Of a stretch of 64,000 nucleotides of DNA, positions 34,881 to 44,900 are shown in pieces. The notes beneath the pieces are model-generated. The model was not told the DNA's origin. It saw nothing but the letters and a program-made list of their open reading frames with translations, and ran no database searches. The stretch is from assembly GCA_965230535.1 (NCBI GenBank), contig OZ246009.1, forward strand, positions 124,001 to 188,000, given 5' to 3'. Position numbers and translations under genes: made by a program. Each line of letters begins with the position of its first letter. The first letter of the stretch is position 1. Source of the stretch: JAUILH01 sp965230535. Lineage in GTDB: Bacteria; Bacteroidota; Bacteroidia; Flavobacteriales_D; JAUILH01.

Positions 34881-37535
34881 ATGTTAATTAAAAGCACATT
34901 ATTGCTGGGTGTTGTTTCAATTTCTATTTTCACCTTTAACCATAAGATCTCTCCTAAAAATACTGCAGAAAGACCGGTGGTTAAGAATCTCTCTAACCAA
35001 CACCTGAATCGTTTGCCCCAGGAGATTTTCGTAAACTATGATTTAAGAGTACTTGATGTGTCGAGAAACGATATCCGTGAACTTGACACTAGGATGATGT
35101 CTAACAAATCGCTTGTTGAGCTCAATCTGTCGTATAATCCCAGGCTAAACATAGAGCACGTGGTAGATTATCTGCCGGATAGTTCCCTTCAGTATTTAAA
35201 TCTGGAAGCCTGTCATCTGCCAATCATTCCGGTTGGTATGGAGCGGTTTTCAAAACTCAGGCAACTGGATTTATCAGACAACCACCTGGTTTATTTGCCT
35301 TACGACATGTCTCAATTATCCAAGTTGGAGTCTATAGACTTGAGAAACAACAATATTGAAGACCTTGACCAATGTCCATATGGATGGTACAATCTCAAAG
35401 AAATTGATGTGAGAGGAAATCAAAAGTTAAGGCACAAGGAGTTTATTCGGGCTTTGACCATTTTGGATGAGTTGCGTCTTGTAAAAATGGGAGATGTTGA
35501 GGAAGTTGGCTCATCTTTTTCTGAATTGAGTTCCAGACGTGTTGAAATTCATGACAGTCCGCTACTAAAATTCGATGGAGAATTGGCTGAGAACCAAGGA
35601 ATCCAGGAGCTTTACTTAAATCAGTCACTATCGAAAAGACCTAAAGCGATTCTGCAAGAGGTGAACCAGTGTTTGAATCTGTCTAAGCTCAAAATCACAG
35701 AAGATTGGACAAAAATACCCAAGTACATTCAGGTTTTAAACACCATCACGGATCTGGATTTATCTGGGAACAATATTTCGGATGTTTCTGCTCTTAAGAA
35801 ACTGACTGCCCTCAAGAAATTGAATTTAAATAACAACCCGATCAGTGAAGAAGCTTTGAAAGATCTTCAGGCAGCATTGCCAAATTGTAAGGTGCGTTTC
35901 GAGATGGCTTCAACCGATAAACCACTGAAAATTTCCAAGCCAATTCCTTCTGCAAAATTGAAAGTAGAAAAGAACACTGTGAAGCCGAATCAGGCCAGTG
36001 AAGTTGAGTTTACCACTGCCAAATTATCTGTACCGGAAAATGCGTTTGTAGACAAGGACGGCAAGGTGATCACAACACCCGTAAAACTTGAATATACAGA
36101 GTATATGAATCCTGCCCAGATTATGTTGAGTGGCATACCTATGAGTTATGACAGTGCAGGAGTGAGGTACAATTTCTCCTCGGCCGGAATGTTCGAATTG
36201 AACGCAAGTAGCAACGGGAAAGCTGTTTTTCCCAATCCTGATAAGCCAATTTCTGTTGAAATGACCAGTTCGAGTAATGATACGGATTACAACCTGTACG
36301 CTTATGACAGTACAAAGGGAAGCTGGGAGTTGTTGGGAAAAGATGAAGTGACCGCAGACTTTGCCGGTGGTGCACAAACAGAATCGGAAAGTATGACACT
36401 GTCGAAATCTAAGGTGACTGCCCGACGAGTAAGTGACTCGATTACCGTGTATCCGGATGAAGCTATGCGTGCTTATCTGAATAAAATGAGCAAGTATCAG
36501 GCTCGTTTCTCACAAAACAAATTGAGCTATCCGAAGATCCGGGCAAAAGTAAAGAACAATAAAAAGACGAACAGTTTCACGATAGACATACATAAGCTGT
36601 TGATGGGAAAATCCAATCATCCGGTAAGTTCTACAAAGAGACTAAGAACCTTGAGCGGCAAATGGATTTATGAAGGGGAAAATGCAAAGGAAACGATGGC
36701 GTTTCTCGATAGTATAGATGCTTACTCTATGAGAATTTATTCTGAATACAGAAACAGGGGGATTTATGGATACAGAGGACCTTCGTTTATTAAGAATGTA
36801 AGTTTGAAGCCAGCTGATGATGGCAATACTTTTTTACTGAGCTTTATGTATAAAGACACGCTCCTGGAACTAAACGTTTACCCGGAAATGGACGACTATA
36901 CTTCTCAAAGGCAGGTGAAAAAGAACTTCCTTACGTTTAATCGCTACCTATCCAGAGCGAAAAACGATCAAAGAATTGAAAAGACGAATAAGCGAAATAT
37001 CAAACGCGAAAACAGAAAGATTCTGAGAGAAATGAGACGAGATGGTTTGGACGAAAATCTGGAATCTCTCATGGTGTTTGATGTAAAGGCTGCCAGAGAA
37101 AAATTGGTTGGAAAGAAAATGCTGGCTTCAGAATATTTGGACACAAAAGCTAAACCAACAGAAGCTTCCAGAACATTTCAATTGTATGGATTTGGCGTAT
37201 TTAATTGTGATCGAATTCAAAGAATGGCAAATCCAATGCCGGTGTATGCAAAGTTCACAAATGGTAAGGGAGGCTTGATTAAAGCAGATAAGGTTTATGT
37301 GCTGGAATTTGATGCCAATGGCGTTCTCAGCTATGATGGCGGCGAAACCTTCAAGGTGGATAAGGGAACCAACTTTAATATCATTTTAGTAATGAAAAAT
37401 GATAGAATGGCCATTGTTAGCTCCAATGCTTTGGATTGCAAAAGCCTAAGAAAATCGTCTACCAGAATTCCTGTTGAGGTCATAAAGACGACGGACATGA
37501 CCACCGAAGAAATGATCAAAAAAATGATGAGCTAA
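34881..37535 (+). CDS. Exported leucine-rich-repeat protein with C-terminal domain of unknown function
   Basis: The 884-aa protein starts at ATG 34881 (MLIKSTLLLGVVSISIFTF hydrophobic N-terminus); the frame also allows ATG 34827. Residues about 30-340 hold LRRs: 'LRVLDVSRNDIRELD', 'LRQLDLSDNHLVYLP', 'LESIDLRNNNIEDLD', 'ITDLDLSGNNISDVS'. From about 365 a Bacteroidota-specific region runs 'FTTAKLSVPENAFVDKDGK' ... 'QIMLSGIPMSYDSAG' ... 'SSAGMFELNASSNGK', then a basic helical stretch and another beta region. The protein is probably periplasmic or outer-surface. It is followed with no spacer by a secreted protein and a membrane-anchored regulator, all on the plus strand. Confidence 0.82.
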   Translation: MLIKSTLLLGVVSISIFTFNHKISPKNTAERPVVKNLSNQHLNRLPQEIFVNYDLRVLDVSRNDIRELDTRMMSNKSLVELNLSYNPRLNIEHVVDYLPDSSLQYLNLEACHLPIIPVGMERFSKLRQLDLSDNHLVYLPYDMSQLSKLESIDLRNNNIEDLDQCPYGWYNLKEIDVRGNQKLRHKEFIRALTILDELRLVKMGDVEEVGSSFSELSSRRVEIHDSPLLKFDGELAENQGIQELYLNQSLSKRPKAILQEVNQCLNLSKLKITEDWTKIPKYIQVLNTITDLDLSGNNISDVSALKKLTALKKLNLNNNPISEEALKDLQAALPNCKVRFEMASTDKPLKISKPIPSAKLKVEKNTVKPNQASEVEFTTAKLSVPENAFVDKDGKVITTPVKLEYTEYMNPAQIMLSGIPMSYDSAGVRYNFSSAGMFELNASSNGKAVFPNPDKPISVEMTSSSNDTDYNLYAYDSTKGSWELLGKDEVTADFAGGAQTESESMTLSKSKVTARRVSDSITVYPDEAMRAYLNKMSKYQARFSQNKLSYPKIRAKVKNNKKTNSFTIDIHKLLMGKSNHPVSSTKRLRTLSGKWIYEGENAKETMAFLDSIDAYSMRIYSEYRNRGIYGYRGPSFIKNVSLKPADDGNTFLLSFMYKDTLLELNVYPEMDDYTSQRQVKKNFLTFNRYLSRAKNDQRIEKTNKRNIKRENRKILREMRRDGLDENLESLMVFDVKAAREKLVGKKMLASEYLDTKAKPTEASRTFQLYGFGVFNCDRIQRMANPMPVYAKFTNGKGGLIKADKVYVLEFDANGVLSYDGGETFKVDKGTNFNIILVMKNDRMAIVSSNALDCKSLRKSSTRIPVEVIKTTDMTTEEMIKKMMS

Positions 37536-38255
37536 GTGAGGTACTTAATTGTCATATTGTTTTGTGGTATTTGTTCTATTGGAAATACACAACGACCAAA
37601 GTTGTATCAAATTGTAGATTCAAGTGAAATCGTTTTGTCCAATTATATGGCCGAAGGCCTTGGTGGATCAATGGAAGTAGATCCGGAAGACATTGATTTT
37701 GATTTATTGAATAAACTGTTGTTTGATAAGATCAATGCTTACCGTAAGAAGAGTCGTATGTCAGTTTTAACCTTTGATTCTGCTGCAGATAAAATGGCTT
37801 TTTACAATTGCCGTTTCGGTTCAAATTCTGTGTTTACAAAACCAATAAAAAGTCGACAAACTTTTGCACGAGAACTTAAGCGGGCTCATAGATATATTCA
37901 ATTGCCGTTCGGTATTTTTAAGACAGCTATGAGTCAACGATTTGCTATGGATTACTCCGGCAATCAGCCCTATTTTTATTATGATGAGGCGGGAGGGCTT
38001 GTTTATGGCAGACGTTCGGAAGTGAATGATGAGTCGTTTGAAATTGAGCCGGTAGAGCATTATACCTATGATGTACTTGCGGATGCAATCTTCAATGATT
38101 TTATGCGATCAAACCGAAAGGAAATGCAGTCGAAATACCACAAGGTCATGTCGGTTAGAACCATGTATTACGACAGAACGGTAAAGGAAAACCGAATCCC
38201 AAAGATAAGAGCAAGTGTGGTGTATGGTACACCACGCTTGTCTAAAATCAAGTAG
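37536..38255 (+). CDS. Secreted protein of unknown function (possibly CAP-like)
   Basis: The 239-aa product starts at GTG 37536, the base right after the LRR stop (TAA-GTG), so translation is coupled. The N-terminus RYLIVILFCGICSIGNTQ is a short signal peptide. 'FDKINAYRKKSRMSVLTFD' followed by 'AADKMAFYNC' recalls the CAP/SCP-like opening 'N..R...gl..L..d..L...A', but the His of that fold is not obvious; treat this as a hint. It ends in a basic region. Together with flanking genes it is part of a three-gene unit. Confidence 0.65.
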   Translation: MRYLIVILFCGICSIGNTQRPKLYQIVDSSEIVLSNYMAEGLGGSMEVDPEDIDFDLLNKLLFDKINAYRKKSRMSVLTFDSAADKMAFYNCRFGSNSVFTKPIKSRQTFARELKRAHRYIQLPFGIFKTAMSQRFAMDYSGNQPYFYYDEAGGLVYGRRSEVNDESFEIEPVEHYTYDVLADAIFNDFMRSNRKEMQSKYHKVMSVRTMYYDRTVKENRIPKIRASVVYGTPRLSKIK

Positions 38256-38271
38256 TATGTATATTTAATGC

Positions 38272-40008
38272 GTGAGACTTTGGATTGCGCTTATATTTTT
38301 GGCTTTATTCAACGGCAATTGTGCTGTTTGGGCCCAGGCAGGAGATGAATTGGATGCACTCCATCAATCCATTTCAGAACTTTCTCCGGACTCTGAGGAA
38401 TTTGATCAACTGGCTCAAAAAATCCGATCTGTTGTTGGGAGTGATACACTCACCAATCCCAAACATGTTTACGCTCTGGCGAGATTGTCTGTAGGTCTTC
38501 AGGATTTTGAATCAATGGATAGGTACTGCAAGCGACTTCTTGACATTGAAAAAGATGCAAAAAACATAAGGACCTATGAAGCACATTACAATCTGGGCCT
38601 GACTTACAACATGTCTTTCGATCTGGAAAATTCTTTGTCGCATTTTATTAAGTCTGCAGAGATAGCAGAATTTTTGAAGGACAATTATGCTTTGAGTAGA
38701 GCCTACACCATGATGAGCTATATAGGAGATCTATTGCATCCGGATAATCATGAAGAAAATCTGCGCTATGTAAATGAAGCCATTTCGTATTGTCTGAAAG
38801 CAAATGACGATGATGAATTGGGATGGGCCTATAACAATAAGGCAAATATTTACAGAAGTCTGGACATAGATTCAGCGATCTACTTTTATCATAAATCAGA
38901 GCAGTCGTTCAGGAAAACAGGAGAAGTTTTTGGATTGATCAATCTGTACTACAATTTGGCCACTTTGTACAGTGAAAAAGAAGAGAATGAGCCATCTTTG
39001 AAAGCTTTACTCTCCAGTATTCGTTTGTCCGAAGAGATAGGGGATTACAGCATGTTGTCAATCACCCATGCCTTTACAGCCAACATTTATGGCAATCTGA
39101 ACCAAAAAGACTCTACTTTATATCATATAGAAAAGGCCAAAAACTATTTTGAACTGTCTCCACCTGAAGAAACACACGAGTATTACTTGTTGCTGGCACT
39201 GTCCTATAAGTCGATGGAAGATTATGAAATCGCACTTAACTATGCGGAGCAGGCTTTTTCTGCTCAGGATTCATTGTTTATGGCAAGGTTGTCTCAGGAG
39301 TTGGGAGACATGCGTGTGAAGTATGAGACGGCAAAAAAGGAAAGAAAATTAGCAGAAAAGGAAAGTGCCCTGGCAGCCAGTAAATTGGCCAAGTCTAAAG
39401 AGAAATCTCAGAGAATAGAAGCTGAAAATGACAGAAAGATCCTGATTAGAGTTTTAATCTCCGTATTGGTAATTTCCTGTTTTATTGTGTTGTGGCTGAG
39501 ACAAAAACGTGTCGCCGACAAGGCCAAAAAAGAGCTTTTAGCCAATCAACTGGAACAAAAAAATCTACAGGCCGAAAGATTAAAAGAGGAGTTGAGGTTT
39601 AAAAATCAATCACTCACATCTTATTCGATTTTAGTGGCTCAGAAGAATGAAATTTTACAGGAGTTAAATGAGTGGATTGCCAAGAACGGAGACAAGGTAG
39701 AGTCGGCTTCTGATATGACCAGTTTGATCCGATCCAGTAGATCATTTGACAATGAATGGGACGAGTTTCGAGTCCTGTTTGATGAAGTGCACCAGGGGTA
39801 TATCGACAGGATTACCAAGAATTATCCGGAACTATCTCCAAATGAAATTCGACTATGCGCTCTGTTGAAGCTGAATTTATCTTCCAAACAAATGGCAAGT
39901 ATCCTGAATATTGCCCCAAGAAGTGTGGATGTGAGCCGATCCAGATTGAGGAAGAAATTGAATATTGGCACCAACGAAAATTTGTCTGAATACATTTCGA
40001 AACTATAA
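38272..40008 (+). CDS. Membrane-anchored TPR protein with C-terminal LuxR-like HTH
   Basis: The 578-aa product starts at GTG 38272 (RLWIALIFLALFNGNCAVWAQ signal peptide). An ATG four bases earlier is in another frame that stops quickly. Residues about 60-350 contain TPR motifs ('AHYNLGLTYNMSFDLENSLSHF'). A coiled coil follows, then a membrane helix near 387-408 ('ILIRVLISVLVISCFIVLWL'), another coiled coil, and at 520-578 an HTH: 'LSPNEIRLCALLKLNLSSKQMASIL', 'APRSVDVSRSRLRKKL'. This predicts an extracytoplasmic sensor coupled directly to DNA binding, with no kinase. Its likely signal partners are the LRR and secreted proteins encoded immediately upstream; this is an inference from gene order. 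Confidence 0.83.
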   Translation: MRLWIALIFLALFNGNCAVWAQAGDELDALHQSISELSPDSEEFDQLAQKIRSVVGSDTLTNPKHVYALARLSVGLQDFESMDRYCKRLLDIEKDAKNIRTYEAHYNLGLTYNMSFDLENSLSHFIKSAEIAEFLKDNYALSRAYTMMSYIGDLLHPDNHEENLRYVNEAISYCLKANDDDELGWAYNNKANIYRSLDIDSAIYFYHKSEQSFRKTGEVFGLINLYYNLATLYSEKEENEPSLKALLSSIRLSEEIGDYSMLSITHAFTANIYGNLNQKDSTLYHIEKAKNYFELSPPEETHEYYLLLALSYKSMEDYEIALNYAEQAFSAQDSLFMARLSQELGDMRVKYETAKKERKLAEKESALAASKLAKSKEKSQRIEAENDRKILIRVLISVLVISCFIVLWLRQKRVADKAKKELLANQLEQKNLQAERLKEELRFKNQSLTSYSILVAQKNEILQELNEWIAKNGDKVESASDMTSLIRSSRSFDNEWDEFRVLFDEVHQGYIDRITKNYPELSPNEIRLCALLKLNLSSKQMASILNIAPRSVDVSRSRLRKKLNIGTNENLSEYISKL

Positions 40009-40009
40009 A

Positions 40010-40036
40010 GAAGGGCCCCAAAATTGGAAGCCCTTC
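40010..40036. terminator. Hairpin between convergent genes
   Basis: GAAGGGC (40010-40016) and GCCCTTC (40030-40036) form a 7-bp stem, with T-rich sequence after it on the minus strand only (TTTATAG). It probably serves the T9SS gene at 40056 and possibly the TPR-HTH gene. Confidence 0.55.
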
Positions 40037-40055
40037 CCGACTAGTTAAACCTAAT

Positions 40056-41642
40056 TTATTGAATCACCAGCCTTTCTGTAAACTGCTTTTCAGGTGTTTG
40101 AATTCTCAAATTGTACAGGCCTTTACTCAAACCTTCTATACTGATTTCACCACCGGTATAATTCACGGTTTTAACCACCTTTCCGGTCATATCAAGAATA
40201 GAAATCTGCGCCTGAGATGCGTTTTCAATTTGAATGTTGAAGTTCCCGTTAGAAGGGTTTGGATAGATATTGGCTGTAGGAGACTCTACTTCAATAGTTG
40301 GATCTGTCCCTTCAAAAAGTGAAGAGCGGAATTCCTGAGAACATCTTTCAGTTGTGTTCAGCTCTTTTTCCTCTATCTCCACTTCTCTGTTTGAAGCAGT
40401 GATTTCTCCAGGATCTTCTTCATGTTCAATGTCCAATAGATAAGTTTCAATCGGAATGCTTAAAACGAAACGATTTTCCGAATCACATCCCTCTCCGTTA
40501 GTCCCTGTTTGCACCGCATGAATGTTGCTGATGACTGTTCCTACCATATGAGCGCCCTGGTTAAGTACAATATGTGTTGGCTGTGGTTTTGTCGTGTGTT
40601 GTTGATTGGCTGCACTCACGGAATACTTATGTCCAACCAATGGAATGCCATCTGTCCCTCGCACTTTGATATACTCGTAGGTATGTGCATTTTGGTAGTA
40701 CGTATCCTCATTTCTAATGGCTAAATGCATTTCTCCTCCACCCATTTCGGCACTTTCGCACATTTGATCAATCGGGTTGGTAGAATATATTCTAACGTAA
40801 TTCATTTGTGAGCCATCAGCTCTTAAGTTCATAACGGTTGGCTTTAGTATGCCATTTGAATTGTCCAGAGACGTCCCTGCCAAAACAATTTGCTCAGAGC
40901 CCAACGAACGCATTTCGTGGATTTCAAAGGTGTGGCTTTGTTCTTCGGCCATCAGTTTTTTAATCCAAAGAATATCAAGATTGTAATCCAGCTTAATCAG
41001 ATAAGTCTTTCTGTACTGATCAACCAAAGAAAGAATATACCCTTCACTGATTCCACAGTACACAGAGAGCACTGTATACTTGCGGCCGGTATTTCCAATC
41101 TTGTGGCTTTTTCCGTTAGCAACTGCTCCGTCGATGATGTCGATTACAGCCACGTTCAGTTCGTTGTCTTTCGCCCCTGCAGCTAAAATCTGAGAACCAT
41201 TGTAATAGCCAGACAGTGTAGCCATGGCTGTGAACGTTACTAAATTGTCGTTCTTATAATATTGCTTAGACCAGGTGTTGAAACCGTTGAAGTTGAACCC
41301 AACGAGTTTGGATTCTTTTTCACTCAGGACATTGAAATGGTTCAATCCCTGAATGATTTCTTTTCCTCTAAAGTTTTTGATTTCTCTGGCGTTTTGAATC
41401 ACACCATCCACATTGGTTTCTGTCACTATGGTATGGTTAGGGCTTGACGTATCGTCCCAGTCCTGATGAAAATAGCTAAGTATCACCCTGTGGCTTTCGG
41501 CAATCCCATAATGATCTGTTACATAGTGAATGTTCTGTGGAGACGTGTTATACACTGTCTCGTGCATTTTTGTTTGTGCCTGAATTCCCCCAACAAGGAA
41601 TGAGGCTACAAACAATCCCATTACTCTCTTCTTCGTTTTCAT
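40056..41642 (-). CDS. Secreted protein with T9SS type A sorting domain
   Basis: The 528-aa precursor has a signal peptide (MKTKKRVMGLFVASFLVGGIQAQ). The body is a run of short beta-strands with repeats that look propeller-like ('KLVGFNFNGFNTW', 'YILSLVDQYRKTYLIKLDYN', 'IVLAGTSLDNSNG'), perhaps a seven-bladed propeller; there is no catalytic motif. An acidic linker (about 405-435) leads to the sorting domain 'ANIYPNPSNGNFNIQIENA' ... 'LSKGLYNLRI' ... 'FTERLVIQ'. The likely destination is the cell surface. No gene partner is obvious. Confidence 0.8.
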   Translation of the reverse strand: MKTKKRVMGLFVASFLVGGIQAQTKMHETVYNTSPQNIHYVTDHYGIAESHRVILSYFHQDWDDTSSPNHTIVTETNVDGVIQNAREIKNFRGKEIIQGLNHFNVLSEKESKLVGFNFNGFNTWSKQYYKNDNLVTFTAMATLSGYYNGSQILAAGAKDNELNVAVIDIIDGAVANGKSHKIGNTGRKYTVLSVYCGISEGYILSLVDQYRKTYLIKLDYNLDILWIKKLMAEEQSHTFEIHEMRSLGSEQIVLAGTSLDNSNGILKPTVMNLRADGSQMNYVRIYSTNPIDQMCESAEMGGGEMHLAIRNEDTYYQNAHTYEYIKVRGTDGIPLVGHKYSVSAANQQHTTKPQPTHIVLNQGAHMVGTVISNIHAVQTGTNGEGCDSENRFVLSIPIETYLLDIEHEEDPGEITASNREVEIEEKELNTTERCSQEFRSSLFEGTDPTIEVESPTANIYPNPSNGNFNIQIENASQAQISILDMTGKVVKTVNYTGGEISIEGLSKGLYNLRIQTPEKQFTERLVIQ

Positions 41643-41708
41643 AGATTTTAATTGTTAGTTATTGATTTGTTTATGATTTCGTTTTGATGAACCGGGTAAT
41701 GACATGGA

Positions 41709-41804
41709 TCAGATCGCAGCAGCAATTGCCATCATGATCACTAAAAGCACGATGATGATGATTTCTAATAGAAAATCTCGATTGTCCCAATTGTGTCGTT
41801 TCAT
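41709..41804 (-). CDS. 31-aa single-helix membrane microprotein
   Basis: ATG 41804 (minus) opens a 31-codon frame: a charged head MKRHNWDNRDFLLE and then a continuous hydrophobic helix rich in Ile, Leu, Val and Ala ('IIIIVLLVIMMAIAAAI') reaching the stop. The head is polar and net near neutral, and the helix length suits one membrane crossing. A longer frame up to 41891 exists but its extra residues look random. The gene sits alone between the SpoIIE gene (stop 41947) and the T9SS gene (start 41642). The 142 bases upstream hold repeats and a palindrome, consistent with a regulated small gene. Function unknown. Confidence 0.55.
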   Translation of the reverse strand: MKRHNWDNRDFLLEIIIIVLLVIMMAIAAAI

Positions 41805-41874
41805 ACCAGAGTTCGTTATTGTTTCAGCGAATATCTGATGCGAAAAGAGGGAAAAGAAAAAAAGGGTGTTAAGC

Positions 41875-41918
41875 TGATGTATACAGCCCAAAAAACCATG
41901 TTAACATGATGTATACAG
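41875..41918. promoter_or_regulatory. Direct repeat plus palindrome upstream of the 31-aa gene
   Basis: TGATGTATACAG occurs twice, at 41875-41886 and 41907-41918 (32 bases apart), each containing the palindrome GTATAC. Between them CATGTTAACATG (41897-41908) is a perfect 12-base palindrome. Apart from this and the microprotein, 41643-41946 shows nothing else. Confidence 0.45.
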
Positions 41919-41946
41919 GAAGTTCAAGTGTTTGTTTTTCAGGAAT

Positions 41947-44900
41947 TTAAACTTCAACACCAACAACACAAACGTCATCGATTTGTTCGAGATCTCCGCG
42001 CCATTCTTCAAAACGATTGTCGAGTAGATTCTTAAATTCTGAGAAAGGCGTGTCTTTATGATCAAGCAAAAGATTTTTGAATGCCTTGTACTTGAATTTT
42101 TTGCCTTTTGGACCCCCAAACTGATCAGCATATCCATCTGAGAACAGGATGATTCTGTCCTTTGCCTGCATTTCGAACCTATGCGTTGTAAAAGGTTTTC
42201 TGTTTTCAAAAGAACCAATTGGTTGTTTGTCGGCCTTGGTCTCCATCAGTTCAGTGCCTCTGAGGATATATAAAGGGTTGTTGGCACCAGCGTATTCAAG
42301 AATATTGTTGTCTAAATCCAATACACCAAGAGCTATGTCCATACCGTCTTTAACATCATCAGAGCCCTCAGCGCCTTGTTGCTTAAAGGCTTCTTCAACC
42401 AGAACGGTCAGTTTGTCCAAAATCTCTCCCGGATGGATGAGGTTGAACTCATTAACGGCCCGGTTCAAACCATTGTTTCCTACAATACTTACGAATGCAC
42501 CAGGAACACCATGTCCGGTACAATCCACAGCAGCAAAAAGAACCTTATTGCCTTTTCGTTTAACCCAATAAAAGTCCCCCGAAACAATGTCCTTAGGTTT
42601 GAACAGTATAAAGGCATCTGAGAAGCAATCTTTCAGGAATTCATCACTTGGCAGTATGGCATCCTGAATGTGTTTTGCATAGCGGATACTATCCATGATA
42701 TCCTGATTCTTTTCCTCGACCAACTCCTTTTGCTTCTCAACAATTTCCTTTTGGGCAACGATCTCTGCGGTTCGCTCCTTAACCGTAGCTTCCAGTCTTT
42801 GATTTTGCTTCTTAACTCGTCGCACACTAAACCTAATGGACAGATATATGAGAGCAATAAACCCAAGGAAATAGCATACATATGCCCAGGTAGTTCTGTA
42901 CCATGGAGGATGAATGACAAATTTGAATGAAGCCACTTCAGACTCCTGACCGTATATGTTTCGTGCCTTTACTTTAAAGACATAAGTACCTGGTTGCAGG
43001 TTGTATTCCTTGTAAGTTTTGTTACTGTACGGCGACCAGTTATCATCATATCCTTCCAGTTTATAGCTGTATTCTGTAGCTGTTTCGTCGAAGAAGCTGA
43101 GTGCTGAAAACTTGAAACTAACTGATTTGGTAGAAGAGTATTCAAGCTCCGGCATTCTGAATTTGTCAACTTCAGAACCATAAAACAGTACCTTCTCTCC
43201 AAATTTAACTTCCCGGATAACCGTGGGGTAAGAAACGAATTCATCTCTCAGGAGTTTGGAGTCGTATTTAATCAAACCTTTTGGTCCTCCCATCCATGTC
43301 ACACCATCATCATCATGGTAAACAGCATGAATGATAGACTGCGCATAACGCATGAAGATTTTACTGTTCCAAACGTACTTATCGTCTTGTTTTGTGGCAT
43401 ATCCGTAGGTAAAGTTGTTAGCCGGATCAAATAAGATCATCCATACATTGCCGGCTTCATCAACATTAATTCGGTGCACACTTTGTCTGGTATCTTTAAA
43501 GTCGATTCCGAAATAATCCGTTGCCACAAAAGAGTCGTCTGAGTTTTTAACGTATAGGCCACTATCAGCTCCCACGTACAGACGATTCTCATGTTTGAAC
43601 ACATACGTTGCTCCAACTTTTAAGCCTTTGCTTTTGTATAGGTGTTCAAAGCCAATAGTCGTGTCCTTAAATATATTGACATGTGTTTTGTAAATCCCAT
43701 CCTGAGGTTTGGTTCCAATGTAGATGGTTCCATCATCTTCAATGATAAAATTGAAAACTTCATCATTTGAGAACTCCCTGAAATAATGATCTGAAACCCA
43801 TTGTCCGTTGGCATCAACTCTCACATTTGTTAAGCCGTCGTAGTGCAAAATGATCAATTCATTTGAGTCCAGAGGATTGACTCTGACGTCATACGGACCA
43901 CCAAGCGAAATCTCCCTAATCTCACCAGCTTTATTGTAAGTGTACATGGCATTCACCCCTGAAATAAAGAGAAGAGTATCGCCATTAAATGCCAAGGTTC
44001 TCAGGTTATAACAATCAAAATTGATCTCTTCGATTTTGGAAATTTCCCCACTTTGATCGAAATAGTAGACACCATCAAGAGTGGCCACATAAATCTTGTC
44101 GTCAAATTTCTCTATGGCTTCAATGGTTGTACGAATACCTGAATTTTTATCGAAGGTGATGAAAGGTGTTACAATTTCAAGCTTAGACAAGCCAATGTTT
44201 GTGGCAAGCCAAAGGTTCTTCTCACGATCCAGAAATTGTCCCCTTACTGAAGCATCAATTAGGCCTTTCTCACTACCAATCTCATAGACTATATTAAACT
44301 CTCTGTCCAGAACCAGCAGGCCATGAGAATTGGTTCCTATAGAAAGCAGGTTGTCTTCAATATTAAGGCAAGACCTGAAGTTGTAGTTCTCGAGAATTCC
44401 CAGAGGGATTACGTTTTTCTCCTCATCTATTTCGAAGATGCCATGTTCTTTGGTTATTACCAGAGTTTTTTCTCCAAAATCAGTGATCTGAACCACCTCT
44501 TTATTTGAGAAAACATAGCCGTTCGGGAAGGGTTTAAATTCCCGGTCTTTAAGGATATGAAGTCCTTTATCCTTAAGGAATGCATACAGATTGTTATGAT
44601 GTAGAAAGAAACTGCCAATTTCGTTTTCAGAATGGAGGGTATACTGTAAGCTATCATCTTTCAGAACGTAGATATTGTGGTCGTTCTGCACGTAAACAAA
44701 CTCCTTCGAAATATTAATTCTTGAGTAGAGTGTATGTTCTTTTTCTGCTTTAATATTTGGCAGTAAAGATTTGTAAACCGTTTTCCCCTTTTCGGTAGTT
44801 ATCAATTTTCCGAATGCAGTATTACCACCAACGTAAACGGTGCCTTCAGGAGTTACTTCAAGACAATTGATTTCTTTACCGTCAGCCTTTATGGTGTTCC

